DNA from: Paraphoma chrysanthemicola
Lineage: Eukaryota > Ascomycota > Dothideomycetes > Pleosporales > Phaeosphaeriaceae
Direction of reading: 5' to 3'
DNA: 64,000 bases
NCBI GenBank assembly: GCA_020744225.1
Contig: JAGMWG010000012.1
Span: forward strand, 1,178,001 to 1,242,000
Positions 22,197-33,338 of this stretch are shown in pieces. How positions within the stretch are numbered: position 1 is the stretch's first letter; each line of letters begins with the position of its first letter. Both the position numbers and the translations under genes were made by a program. The notes under the pieces are model-generated. The model worked only from the letters and a program-made list of their open reading frames with translations. It made no database searches and had not been told where the DNA came from.

Positions 22197-25085
22197 ATGG
22201 CCGTGGCTACGCAACACCCTGCTGGTGTGCCATTACCGTTACCTTCGGACCATCAACCACAAACACATGCTGCTTCAGAGGCGATGCAGCTTCCGCCCAC
22301 GCCTCCAGAGACTGTGGTTGGTGACGACAGCAAGTCCACCACATCGTCCTCAGACGCAGATTTCACTCTGCCACCACCGACTTCGATTCCTTCTCAGGTT
22401 TTAGATGTGGACAAGTCCACGCCAGATGCACATGTAGCTCGAGATCCTCGGCTCATTCGACTCACCGGTGTCCATCCATTCAATGTCGAAGCGCCTTTGA
22501 CCGATCTGTACAACGAAGGCTTCTTAACAAGCCCCGAGCTTTTCTACGTCAGGAACCATGGTGCAGTTCCAGAAGTCCAAGATTCCGAGTGCCTGGACTG
22601 GGAATTCTCCGTCGAAGGGTAGGCATTGTCATTCACTAGATCACTTTTTGTGCTTACCCAGTCAAAGCCTAGTGGCGAACCCACTGAAGATCACCCTGCG
22701 GCAATTGCTTGACGAGTACGACAATGTAACTTATCCCATAACCTTAGTCTGCGCGGGCAATAGACGTAAGGAGCAGAACGTCGTAAGAAAGAGCAAGGGT
22801 TTCTCGTGGGGCCCTGCGGGCGTCTCGACCGCTTTATTCACCGGCGTTGTGATGCGGGATGTCATTGAGCGAGCCCGGCCTCTGAAGCGTGCAAAGTATG
22901 TTTGTATGGAGGGCGCGGACAAACTCGTAAGCATAGCAAAGTGGCTTATCAAAGACTATGCTGACGATGGCCTAGCCAAATGGATACTACGGCACGTCAG
23001 TGAAGTTGAATTGGGTCATGGATCCCAATCGTGGTATTATGCTAGCTCACGGCATGAATGGCGAGATGCTTCGACCGGATCATGGAAAGCCCCTCCGAGC
23101 AGTAATACCTGGACAGATCGGAGGGAGGAGTGTGAAATGGCTGAAGAAGCTCATTGTGACTGCCGAGCCTAGCGACAACTGGTACCACATCTACGATAAC
23201 CGAGTCCTACCGTAAGTACATTCTTGTTAGTGCGTTGACGTTACACTAAAGTGACCAGCACCATGGTTGATCCAGATGAAGCGGCCAAAAATCCAAAATG
23301 GTGGATGGATGAACGATATGCCATCTACGATCTCAGTCCAAACTCAGCTGTTGCTTTTCCTGCACACGATGAGAAGCTAAGCATTGCATCCACGCAAGAG
23401 ATGTACAAAGTGCAAGGATACGCCTATAGTGGTGGAGGTCGTCGTGTGACTCGATGCGAAATCTCAATGGACAAAGGCAAGACCTGGCGCTTGGCTAATA
23501 TTGACTACGCAGAAGATAAATATCGGGCGTACGAAGACCGTGAGCTCTTTGGAGGACGGCTCGATATGGATTGGCGTGAGACATGTTTCTGTTGGTGTTT
23601 TTGGAGCCTGGACGTTCCCGTTGCCGAGCTTCGTGAAACGAGCGAAATTCTGGTACGAGCCATGGACGAAGCCATGTGCATACAGCCTCGTGATATGTAC
23701 TGGAGTGTCTTGGGAATGATGAACAATCCGTGGTATCGAATTGTGATTCACAAAGAAGCGGGTTCTCTTAGGTTCGAGCATCCAACACAGCCCGCACTGA
23801 TCCCTGGCGGCTGGATGGAACGAGTGAAGAAGGCAGGTGGGAATCTCACGAATGGCCATTGGGGCGAGAAAATTGATGGCGAGGATGTTGAGCATGCTGC
23901 GGTCGAAGAAGTGAGGGAGATCAAGATGACAAAAGATGATGTGGACAAAGTCATCTCTATTGACGAGCTGAGAAAGCACGACACTCCCAAAAGTCCATGG
24001 TTTGTAGTCAATGGTGAGGTGTATGACGGTACAGCATTTCTCGAAGGACATCCTGGCGGGGCGCAAAGCATAGTCAGTGCTGCAGGCCTTGATGCTACGG
24101 ATGAGTTTATGGCGATTCGTAAGTACTACCCTGCGCAAAATGTGTCTCGAGACAGTCGTAAAAGCTCGAAAACTTACAAAAAGTAGATAGTGAGACCGCC
24201 AAAGCAATGATGCCGGACTATCACATTGGCAGTCTAGACGAAGCGTCGAGAAAGGTGCTCGCCGAAGGCGAGCCCGTCAATGAGTCCAGTGAACCGCGCG
24301 ACATATTCCTAGACCCTCGTGTTTGGAATAAGACTCTTCTGCACTCAAAGAAGGCTGTATCTTGGGACACCCGAATATTTACCTTCAAGCTGGATCACGA
24401 CGAACAGGCGCTCGGACTCCCCACAGGTCAGCACCTTATGATTCGTCTACGTGATCCAGTCACACGCGAGGCCATCATCCGCTCCTATACACCAATCTCC
24501 CAAACATCGAAGAAAGGCTTTGTGGATGTGCTGATTAAAATATATGCGGATTCGAAGGAAAAAGCGGGCGGCAAGATGACGAAGGCATTGGATGCTATCC
24601 CCGTCGGCCACTGGGTTGATTTCAAAGGTCCAATTGGCAAATTTGAATATCTTGGTCGTGGTCTCTGCGCGATCAACGGCAAGGAGAGGATGGTCAAGAA
24701 GCTATACATGATTTGTGGAGGCAGCGGTATTACGCCAATATTCCAGGTGTTACGTGCTGTCATGCAGGATAAGGACGATCCGACACACTGCACTGTCCTT
24801 GATGGCAACCGACTCATCGAAGATATTCTCTGCCGCGAAGATCTTGACGCGTTTGCAAAAGAGAATGAGGAGAAATGCAAGTTGCTCTACACCTTGACGC
24901 AGGGGCCTGATGATTGGCGAGGTCTCAGAGGCAGAATTGGACCACCACTGTTGCAAGAGCACTGCCCGAAGTCTGAAGCTGGGGAAAATTTGGTTCTTGT
25001 TTGCGGTCCTGAAGCTCTGGAGAAAAGCACCCACAAGACGCTGATTGAGCAAGGGTGGAGAGATGAGGACCTCATGTTCTTTTAG
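22197..25085 (+). CDS. niaD: nitrate reductase [NAD(P)H]
   Basis: Five exons: 22197-22618, 22668-22926, 22976-23211, 23259-24118 and 24187-25085, giving 891 aa, the usual fungal length. Introns are 49, 49, 47 and 68 bp. Reduces nitrate to nitrite in the cytosol. Domains in order: a variable Ser/Pro-rich N-terminus; a molybdopterin domain with Mo-ligand Cys169 in CAGNRR; a Mo-cofactor oxidoreductase dimerisation domain; cytochrome b5 with HPGG (haem ligand His570); an FAD domain with RSYTP (691-695); an NAD(P)H domain with GGSGITP (770-776) and CGP (865-867). The start is the first ATG (MAVATQ); a longer frame upstream opens only with TTG. niiA follows on the same strand 1.0 kb downstream, whereas in Aspergillus the pair is divergent. 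Confidence 0.97.
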
Positions 25086-25494
25086 ATTGTCGTGAGACAT
25101 CGGGTTGGGGCTCTGCATGGTTTTGGAGTTTGTGCTCGAGAACGAGCTGTTTTGAATACTGCATACACGCGCATCAGTCGGCGCTCAACCAACTCTAAGC
25201 AATGAATTCTCGGATTATTCGACGTAGACGTCACCAAGGGTTGCTCGTATTGCGTCATAGCCGAATGGGAGCGGCATTCATATTGTCGACCAAAGTGATG
25301 AGTTTCTTCAGCAGACAAACAGCGGGTTTCGAGGTGCCGTCTTGGAACTGAACGTTGTGCCAGTGTATCTCCGCCGCGTGCAGTTGCGATAAGAACCCCT
25401 GGCTAGATCGGCTTGGCACCATCCATGCTCGCTTCGTTATCAGGATCGCCCGTGCGCGTCTCCACAGCTCAACCACGCCTGTTCCACGCCTCCT

Positions 25495-25502
25495 CCACGG
25501 AG
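25495..25502 (-). promoter_or_regulatory. NirA-type site CTCCGTGG (distal)
   Basis: CCACGGAG on +, CTCCGTGG on minus, an exact match to CTCCGHGG. Lies 592 bp before the niiA ATG and exactly 300 bp from the proximal site, in the same orientation. Confidence 0.6.
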
Positions 25503-25794
25503 AAAACGTGCAGCAAAAGCACATGTGTTGATATGAATTGTCAGCCTTCTGATTCGGCCATCTTCAGCCTCCTACTACAGCCCAAGTGCGGCACCTAGCA
25601 TACTTCCAGATGGCCGGCGACCCACCTCTGCCGTGGTGCATCTCCGTTGCCGCCGCGGGGCCAATGACCGTTGGGATCGTAAATGTGAAGACGCAACTTG
25701 TTGCTTTATCTTTTCAGCTAGAGACGGTGCTGTTGGCTACCCATCTATGAACGATAATAGAGCTCTAGAGCTAGAGCTACGGGTAAGGTCGCGT

Positions 25795-25802
25795 CCACGG
25801 AG
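25795..25802 (-). promoter_or_regulatory. NirA-type site CTCCGTGG (proximal)
   Basis: CCACGGAG on +, identical to the distal site. Lies 292 bp before the niiA ATG, with a CGATAA GATA site 38 bp away. NirA and AreA are known to act together at such sites in Aspergillus. Confidence 0.6.
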
Positions 25803-26093
25803 TTGTGTTACGAACCTGTACTTCCGGTCATCATTGTAGCGCATGGTGGGAAACTATTCTTCCACCTCACTCATCTGTCTTCCTCTCCCACAATCCCTCG
25901 ACTTCTCACCTTCCTCGTCACAGAGCGAACACTTTGCTGTGCTTTGCTGATCTTGAGTAACCTATACGCTGAGACCGTTCCCTTATACCGGTCTACCTGC
26001 CGACTAGACCGCAAGCAAATCTTACCAGCAGCCCCACAAGCACTTTCGAGACAGCGTGGCGCCCAGGAGCTGGTTTTCTGCATCGTCGCAGCC

Positions 26094-29000
26094 ATGGCAG
26101 AGACCGTACCGATCGTTACACAAGGCATTGAACCCTCGTCGGGCGAAGCACATTCGCCGCCAGGCGAACATGGCGTTCATGGTACTTGGGGCTCAAAGGA
26201 CGGAAATGTCTCTAATGCCGAGTGGAATGATCCCGAGGCAAACAAGCTGCCAGAAAAGGTAGCAGAGTTAGAAAAGAAGGGCGAAATCAATGGCAACCAC
26301 AAACGGAAGAGGGTCGTAGTGGTAGGCTTAGGAATGGTTGGCATTGCCTTCATGTAAGTGTCATAAGCTACGAAAATAGAAGTATCAACTAATGGGGGCT
26401 AGCGAAAAATTAATGAAGTACGATGTGAAGCGCAGAGAGTATGATGTGATTGTCATTGGAGAGGAACCACACCTGGCGTACAATCGTGTTGGGTTGACGA
26501 GCTTCTTCCAGCATCGTCAGGTTGAAAATCTATATCTCAACCCTAAAGAATGGGTAACAGCTAGATGCTCTGGTTGCTCTGCTACAACGCTGACAGTAGC
26601 ATAGTACTCATCAATGCCGGAAGGATCACTGAGCTACCATCTAAACACAATGGTCACAGAAATCGACTCGGAAAACAAGACTGTGAAGACATCTTCCGGC
26701 GACTCCGTTTCTTACGACCTATTGGTCTTGGCAACGGGATCTGACGCATTGCTACCCCGACACACGCCTGGTCATGACGCAAAGGGCGTTTTCGTCTACA
26801 GAACGATTGAAGATCTTCAGAAACTTATTGACTTTGCATCGACCAGGAAAGGCACGACTGGCACTGTGGTTGGTGGTGGACTGCTGGGCCTTGAGGCTGC
26901 AAAGGCCATGATGGATCTCGAAGATTTTGGCCAGGTTAAGCTCATTGAGAGGAACCGCTGGGTACTGTCAAGACAACTTGATGGCGATGCCGGCGGCATG
27001 GTGGTAGAGCAAGTCCGAGCACTTGGGCTCGACGTGATGCTCAGCAAGCGAGTTGGCAAGATCACAACCGACGAAGAGAATGCCGTTAAAGGAGTAGTAT
27101 TTGAGGATGGCGAAGAGATGGATTGTTCGTGCATATGCTTTGCAATCGGCATCAAATCGCGGGATGAGTTGGCTCGCAAGTCAGGCATCAAATGTGCTGA
27201 TCGTGGTGGCGGTATCATTGTTGGGTCGGACCTGACCACATCGAAACCAGACATCTATGCAATCGGCGAATGTGCGAGCTGGGAAAACCAAACTTTCGGG
27301 CTCATCGCACCTGGTGTCGAGCAAGCGGATGTTCTTGCATTCAACCTCACACAAGCCAAGGCGCACGCACCAAGGAAATTCAAGAGTCCAGATCTGAGCA
27401 CCAAACTCAAACTTCTCGGCGTCGAAGTTGCCAGCTTTGGAGATTTCTTCGCGGATCGGGATGGCCCTATGAATATGCCTGGACGAGCCCGAGCGGAGAA
27501 GAAGGAGAGCAGCGGTACTAATGGTGCGACTTCTAGAGACAAGGTCAAGAGCCTTACTGATGGACCTGCGCCGCCCCCAGTCAAAGCGCTGACATACAAA
27601 GACCCCTTTCAACAGGTTTACAAGAAGTATTTGTTCACCATGGATGGAAAGTACCTCTTGGGAGGCATGATGATCGGTGACACTAAGGATTACGTCAAAC
27701 TTGTCCCTATGGTCAAAAACCAGAAGCAGCTTGAAATGGCGCCCAGCGAGCTCATAATCGGGGCGCAGAAGGGTGATGACGACGGCTCCGACCTCACGGA
27801 CGACACCCAAATCTGCTCCTGCCACAACGTCACCAAAGGTGATGTCGTCAACTCAGTCAAAGACGGAACGTGCAAAAGCATCGGAGACGTCAAATCTTGC
27901 ACCAAAGCTGGTACTGGATGTGGTGGCTGCATGCCCCTAGTGCAGACCATCTTCAACAAGACAATGGCCTCCATGGGCCAGGAAGTCAAGAACCATTTGT
28001 GCCCGCACTTTGAGCTGTCACGCGCAGACTTATTCAACATTATCTACGTCAAGAACCTTCAGGATTTTGCAGCTGTCATGAAAGATTGCGGGAAAGAACC
28101 GACGTCACTGGGTTGTGAAGCCTGCAAACCGACAATCGCCAGTATAATTGCGTCTCTGTACAACAAGCACTTGCTGGATCTCGACCGGAGAGGCTTACAA
28201 GAGACGAATGACAGGTTTCTGGCGAACATCCAACGAAACGGAACGTTCTCGGTTGTACCACGTGTGTCCGGTGGTGAGATTACACCAGAGAAGCTCATCA
28301 TCATTGGCACCGTGGCGAAGAAGTACAATCTCTACACTAAAATCACTGGCGGCCAACGCATTGACCTGTTCGGCGCCCGGAAACAGGATCTGCCCGACAT
28401 TTGGCAGGAGCTGATTGATGGAGGTATGGAATCCGGTCACGCTTATGCCAAGTCTTTGCGAACGGTCAAATCCTGTGTGGGTACCACATGGTGTCGCTTT
28501 GGTATTGGCGACAGTGTGGGTATGGCTGTGCGCCTGGAGGAACGATACAAATCGATCAGAGCGCCGCACAAGATCAAAGGTGGTGTCTCGGGCTGTGTCC
28601 GTGAATGCGCCGAAGCTCAGAATAAGGACTTTGGTCTGATCGCGACAGAGAAGGGTTTCAACATTTTTGTTGGTGGTAACGGTGGTGCGAAACCGCGACA
28701 CTCTGAGCTGCTAGCCAAGGACGTTCCTCCGGATGATGTTGTGCCTATCCTCGACCGCTACCTATCATTCTATATCCGCACAGCCGACAAGTTGCAGCGA
28801 ACAGCACGTTGGCTCGAAAACCTTCCTGGAGGCATCAAGTACCTTCAAGAAGTCATCCTGGAAGACAAGCTGGGCATCTGCGCCGACTTGGAAAAGCAAA
28901 TGGAAGACCTCGTTGGCACATTCTTTTGCGAATGGACTGAAGTCCTCAAAGATCCCAAGAAGCGATCATGGTTCTCCCAATTTGCGAATACTTCGGAAAA

Positions 29001-29676
29001 CATTAATGACACTATCGAACCCACACAGGAGCGAGGCCAAGAACGTCCCAGCTATTGGCCTAGGGACTCGGTCACGGAAGACTTCCGCGGCCACAAGTGG
29101 AGCGAATTGTCGTGGCAACCGCTTGTTAAGGCAGAGGAGTTCAAGGACACAGACACGGGCGATAGCAAAGCTATCAAGCGCGGTGACACACAACTTGCCG
29201 TGTTTAAGGTGCGCGGCAAGTACTACTGTACGCAGCAAATGTGCCCTCACAAGCGCGCATTCGTCTTGTCCGATGGGTTACTCGGTGAGGACCTCGCCAA
29301 CAACAAACTCTGGGTCTCATGTCCATATCACAAGCGTAATTATGAGCTCAGCGGTGACAACGCCGGCAAGTGCGCAAACGACGAGTCGGTCAACATTGCC
29401 GTGTTCCCGATCGAAGAACGTAACGATGGGTACCTGTACGTGAAGCTGCCAAGTGTCGAGGAGCTGGACAGTGTGCTGGGAACGGAGAAGTTCAAAATCA
29501 AGAAGACGGAAAGCGAAGACCCTTTTGTGGCCCTGGACAAGAAGTTGGAGAAATTAAAGCTAAAGGGAAGAAAGGGAATGCAAGTTTCACACTTGGAGGG
29601 CGGACTGGGTGAAAAGGGTAAAGCAGCAATGATATTGGCCGGAGGAGAGAGGGGCGCTGGTGGTCTGGACTGGTAG
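26094..29676 (+). CDS. niiA: nitrite reductase [NAD(P)H]
   Basis: Three exons: 26094-26353, 26403-26553 and 26605-29676 (1160 aa; introns 49 and 51 bp). Catalyses the six-electron reduction of nitrite to ammonium. In order: an FAD/NAD(P)H oxidoreductase domain with GLGMVG (78-83); a BFD-like [2Fe-2S] segment with C541, C543, C576, C579; nitrite/sulfite-reductase ferredoxin-like halves; the [4Fe-4S]-sirohaem site C761-x5-C767 and C801-x3-C805; a C-terminal Rieske [2Fe-2S] domain with C1017/H1019 and C1043/H1046. All expected ligands are present. The start MAETVPIV follows a frame open from 25803 that has no better ATG. It sits directly behind niaD in tandem, with its own promoter. Confidence 0.97.
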
Positions 29677-30606
29677 CGGAAGCATGTTATTTGGTAATTG
29701 GCGTTGTTTGGAGTTGCAAGATTCCCATGGCAATCAAATGAGCGCATAAGTAGCAATGTTGGCAGATTTCTTACCTCACCGAGTTTCTCGACGCGATCTC
29801 AAAGGCGCTGCTCGAGGTGTGTGTGCACGAACATGTGAGGGTTGCATCGTATCATGTTGGCATGGCCAGATGATAGCTGTGAATACTCGTCAATGTTTGG
29901 TAATAGTGGTTATCTTTGTTCTACCCAAAAACTGTCTAGATAGCGAGACCCTAATCTACTTCTCTGACACTCCCATATCATAGAAAGTCTGCGAAAACTT
30001 CCAGTATGAGAAGTCGGCGTCATGTGTGATGAGTAGTTGTATCGATTTGACCCCACAAGTTCATCACATGATGTGAGTGAGTAAAGTATCATGGGGGTTG
30101 TCCTGGCCGTATCAAACGTATGGGCGCTTGCACCTACTGCGGTAGTTCTCAGTATGGCCACCAACTTTTCACTGCTAGAGAGAGTGGTCTCCTGCATTGA
30201 AATACGAAGGACTGAGTAGGCGACCACTCGTCCATTGGCCAAGGCGAGGCGGACGTCACCCCATACAGTATAAAATGCACTGGAAATGAGGAACAGGTGT
30301 GACCTTCCAACGTGTCAGCCGCATCGCATCCGAGCTCATCGACGCTCATTCGCAGTGTGGCCGGCCCTGACGATTAGCAAACATTTCCCACAAGAGCACA
30401 GCAAGGCGCAGGTTTGTCGCACAAGTTAGGTTGAGGTGATTGACGAAGAGGCTGGTGTTCATGAGCATAAATACAGTCCATATATGTGGAGACACCATTC
30501 CAAACACTCCGTTGTGTGCTTCCTTTATTCGTGCAATGTCTGAAACGTCAAACACTCCGTTCAGGCTGTTTACCACACGGAAGACACGACCGTCAAAGCA
30601 CCGCGA
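29677..30606. other. intergenic, nothing recognised
   Basis: No convincing coding frame or RNA gene. It includes the 3' flank of niiA and the 5' flank of the ORF at 30607. Short overlapping frames on both strands lack domains. Confidence 0.5.
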
Positions 30607-31062
30607 ATGGTGGTATCACTAGTTGTTCGCATCGATGGGGATTCTATTCCAGTCAACCCCGAGCTCTTTGGCAGGTGGTTCCCGGATTTTTGGGAGCGGT
30701 GGGGAGGATTATGCGCAGACAATGACGCCGCAGACATGAGACATTGTCTTGCTGGCCACACTCGCGTGCACATTAGTTGTCGACAAGTCAACCGGGCGCT
30801 GAAGGACCTCTTTGCACAGCTTGACACGAATTATAGGCGATATGGAGATGACAGACTCGTAGATGTGGAGCAAATGATGGCTCGATGCTTGAGAGAAGAC
30901 AGGCTAGCGGTAGACTATCGTGGGTTGTGCGATATCTGGCACCGATTCCTTGTCTTGTGCCTTTTTGCGAATCACACACACTCACATCATCTCGCGCGCG
31001 CCCTCGGTAATATCATCAGCCACAACGTGCAGCGCATTGCGAATCACGAAGACACCTTATAG
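30607..31062 (+). CDS. hypothetical protein, 151 aa, single exon
   Basis: An uninterrupted frame from ATG (MVVSLVVRIDG) to TAG. No family was recognised. The middle is charged and could be helical (RQVNRALKDLFAQLDTNYRR, DVEQMMARCLRE), with His/Cys residues scattered near the C-terminus. No signal peptide, membrane segment or splice signals. It lies alone between niiA and BOS1. Base composition is like neighbouring genes, but the length is within reach of chance, so it may not be a gene. Confidence 0.35.
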   Translation: MVVSLVVRIDGDSIPVNPELFGRWFPDFWERWGGLCADNDAADMRHCLAGHTRVHISCRQVNRALKDLFAQLDTNYRRYGDDRLVDVEQMMARCLREDRLAVDYRGLCDIWHRFLVLCLFANHTHSHHLARALGNIISHNVQRIANHEDTL

Positions 31063-31434
31063 CTCCGCGAATGAAGCCTCGGTCTTTTGGAGCTCCAGTG
31101 TCTGCTTTCCGCCTGTGCAATCCGAGAAGTGATGCAGTTGCTGGGCAACACAGATATCACTATGGCGTACGAGTGAGGCATGCCGCAATATTACAATCAC
31201 CTTCAGGACTGGCGTGAGGTGGCGCGGCGGATGGTGAGCAGTCGTGGACGGTCGCGGCAATTGCTAGGTGGGCCGTATGGAGGCCGCATTCAGCTTCAGC
31301 CGCGCGAAGGTGCCGCAGCGTCGACTAGCTGCGTATAGGGTTGCCAATCCTGAGATCTGCATGGCCTCTTTGCAGGCGGCTGAAGCGGAGGAATTGAGGC
31401 ATTAGGTGGGAGGCCTCGAGTGGAAATGGTGACC
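31063..31434. other. intergenic, nothing recognised
   Basis: Convergent spacer between the + strand ORF at 30607 and BOS1 on the minus strand. No feature seen. Confidence 0.45.
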
Positions 31435-32276
31435 TCAAACGCGCAGGTAATGTATGACGAGCCCGCAGAAGGCAAAGAAGACGACGACGCCGGTCCAAAA
31501 GATCCACTTGTCCTGTTTGGCGCGGCGCTCGACCATGCGGATGGTGTCGCCGCTGATGCCAAGCGTGTTGGCGGCGCTGTACAGGCGGCGCTGGGTGCCC
31601 TTGAGCATGTCGCGCTGCTGGCCCAGGTCGCCGAGGACGGCGCGGCCGCGGTCAAGGAACTCGTCGAGCTGGTCCGACGTGTGCTTGAAGAAGGTGTTTT
31701 CGCGCAGCACGTGGCCCTCGCGGTCGTAGTCGCCGCCGCGTGGGGCGCCTGCCGAGTAGGCATTGGGGCGGTACGGGCCGGCAGGGTCAAGCGGTTGCGC
31801 GGGCGCAAAGGGCGAGTGTGCGGCGGCAGCGGCAGCGGCAGCGCTGGGCAGTGAGTAGGGGTTCTCAGGCGTGGCAGCGTGGTGTGGACGGCGGCCGAGC
31901 AGCTCGGTGCGTGCCTCGGTGGCCTGCACGTCCTCGTTGGCAGCCTTGATGCGGCGGAAGCTGGCACGGTACTCGTCCAGCTCGGCGCGGAAGCCCTTGA
32001 GGCGCTCGTGTGCCTTGTCCTGCTTGCTCTGCACCGGCTCCTGGCGGGCGAGGCGGGCGTAGTCGTCGACGGTGCGCGCAAACGCCGTCAGCGAGGCATT
32101 GAGCTGTGCCTGCAGGTGCGGCGAGGGCGCGGCCGAGTCGGCAAACTGGTCGAGGTCTTTGCGGATCGACGTCGACTGCCGCAGCGCCGAATTGAAGAGC
32201 GCGTTCTGTGGCCGTGTGAGCTGGCCGCAGTGCCTGTGTGCCCACGGAACGTGGACGGGCTGGGGATACACACCAT
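31435..32276 (-). CDS. BOS1: ER-Golgi v-SNARE BOS1 (membrin/GOSR2 family)
   Basis: Exon 1 is only the ATG at 32276-32274; a 68-bp intron (GTGTGT...GGCCACAG, 32273-32206) follows, then exon 2 at 32205-31435 (257 aa). The spliced start MNALFNSALRQS is the conserved Bos1 beginning; without the intron the frame would open only with GTG. Bos1 is an R/Qb-type SNARE in vesicle fusion between ER and Golgi. Seen: an N-terminal helical domain (SIRKDLDQF, RTVDDYARLARQE), the family motif LLGRRPHHAATPENPY, a SNARE helix (FLDRGRAVLGDLGQQRDML to DTIRMVERRAKQDKW) and a C-terminal membrane anchor (WIFWTGVVVFFAFCGLVIHY). An Ala-rich run in the middle is species-specific. Divergent from the Rieske gene, starts 230 bp apart. 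Confidence 0.93.
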
Positions 32277-32505
32277 GCTGGTGGCCGCAGACAGCACGCG
32301 CCAGACAATCACGAGCTACGAGGAGTGGTGCTGCGGAAGCGTAGCAATAGTTGTGCAGCGTGTCGAGTGTGTGCGAGTGCCTCTCGTCTTGACAGATGGC
32401 ATCCTCTGGCGAATATAAAACACGTGAATGCTTACGTCACGCCCGGACCATTCTGCAACTCATTTTGTGATCGCTTAGGTCAGCCAGCAACAACAGTAAA
32501 GAACT

Positions 32506-33042
32506 ATGTCCTTTCTTGCCAATCCCTTCACTCGTCCGTCCCGCGCGGGCGACGCTTGGTTCTGTGCAGGCCCAGCGTCCTCGTACCCCAACCTCGATGA
32601 TTCTGCCCGTGTCGGCGAGCAGCGCCCATGTCAGGGTACCTTCACCGCGGGCTGTCGCGTCTTCCATGTGCCCCGCGACGACAGCTCCAAGGCTGTCCAG
32701 GTGGCCATCGACGACTGGAAAGACGCCAAATCAGGGGATGCAAAAGACCAGGTCATGGTCTTCCAGTATGCGGGCAAGTTTATTGCCATCAACCACGAGT
32801 GTCCACATTCGTCGTTCCCGTTGAGCGCCGGCACTGCCTTTGATATAGAAGACTTCGGTGTCAAGCTGAGCTCGGCCATAACGTGTCCACAACACGACTG
32901 GTCGTTTGATTTGCACACCGGCAAGGCGGATCGCGGCAGCTACAAGTTGCAGGTCTGGGAGGTCCAACAGAGGCCTGCAGCGGCTGGCGCTCGTCACGGC
33001 GACACAGATATTTGGGTGAGGCGGAAGCAAAGAATCGGATGA
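32506..33042 (+). CDS. small soluble Rieske [2Fe-2S] protein
   Basis: Single exon, 178 aa. The Rieske ligands are seen as ECPHSSFPL (Cys-x-His) and TCPQHDWSFDLHTG (Cys-x2-His), with a longer loop between the two boxes than in bacterial ferredoxins. No membrane segment or targeting signal, so probably cytosolic or nuclear. It consists of the Rieske fold plus short flanks, so it is a ferredoxin-like electron carrier or a stand-alone regulatory subunit; the partner is unknown. It lies 2.8 kb downstream of niiA, itself Rieske-bearing, but BOS1 separates them, so co-function is only a guess. Start chosen at the first ATG (MSFLANPF). Confidence 0.85.
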   Translation: MSFLANPFTRPSRAGDAWFCAGPASSYPNLDDSARVGEQRPCQGTFTAGCRVFHVPRDDSSKAVQVAIDDWKDAKSGDAKDQVMVFQYAGKFIAINHECPHSSFPLSAGTAFDIEDFGVKLSSAITCPQHDWSFDLHTGKADRGSYKLQVWEVQQRPAAAGARHGDTDIWVRRKQRIG

Positions 33043-33338
33043 GCCGATTGAGGTTGCTCCTTCGCACCTTCCTTCCTGAGCTAGTCCCTACATCATCACA
33101 AACAGGTGCCGACCCGCGCACGTTGTCTATCCTGACAATCTCCAAGTAGATTTCGAGGGGTATCCACGATGAACTCATTGCTCTAACCTGCACTGGAAGT
33201 TCGCACTGGCCTTGGCCGTGGTTAGACGTCTTCGTCCACTCGCGCTTGTCTTGACGTCGCCAGCATGTCCGGCTCCCTCGCAATTTATAACAAGGTCAAG
33301 GCCATGCTTTCGCACAATTGCATCCCACACACCGTACG

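Larger units (their letters stand above)
25086..26093 (+). promoter_or_regulatory. niaD-niiA intergenic region (niiA promoter)
   Basis: About 1.0 kb without a gene. It holds two exact NirA-type sites, listed separately, and several HGATAR GATA-factor sites: CGATAA at 25387-25392, TTATCA at 25437-25442, TTATCT at 25706-25711 and CGATAA at 25752-25757. The layout fits nitrate induction plus ammonium repression of niiA. A pyrimidine-rich leader precedes the niiA ATG. Confidence 0.65.

Noticed and set aside
23464..24207. 247-codon minus-strand frame inside niaD
   Set aside because: Antisense shadow of the conserved nitrate reductase exon, no domain.
27181..27825. 214-codon minus-strand frame inside niiA
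   Set aside because: Antisense shadow of the conserved nitrite reductase exon.
31296..32081. 261-codon frame on the minus strand overlapping BOS1
   Set aside because: It is a different frame of the GC-rich BOS1 exon, low in complexity (Pro/Ser/Ala/Arg-rich), while the BOS1 frame matches a known family end to end.
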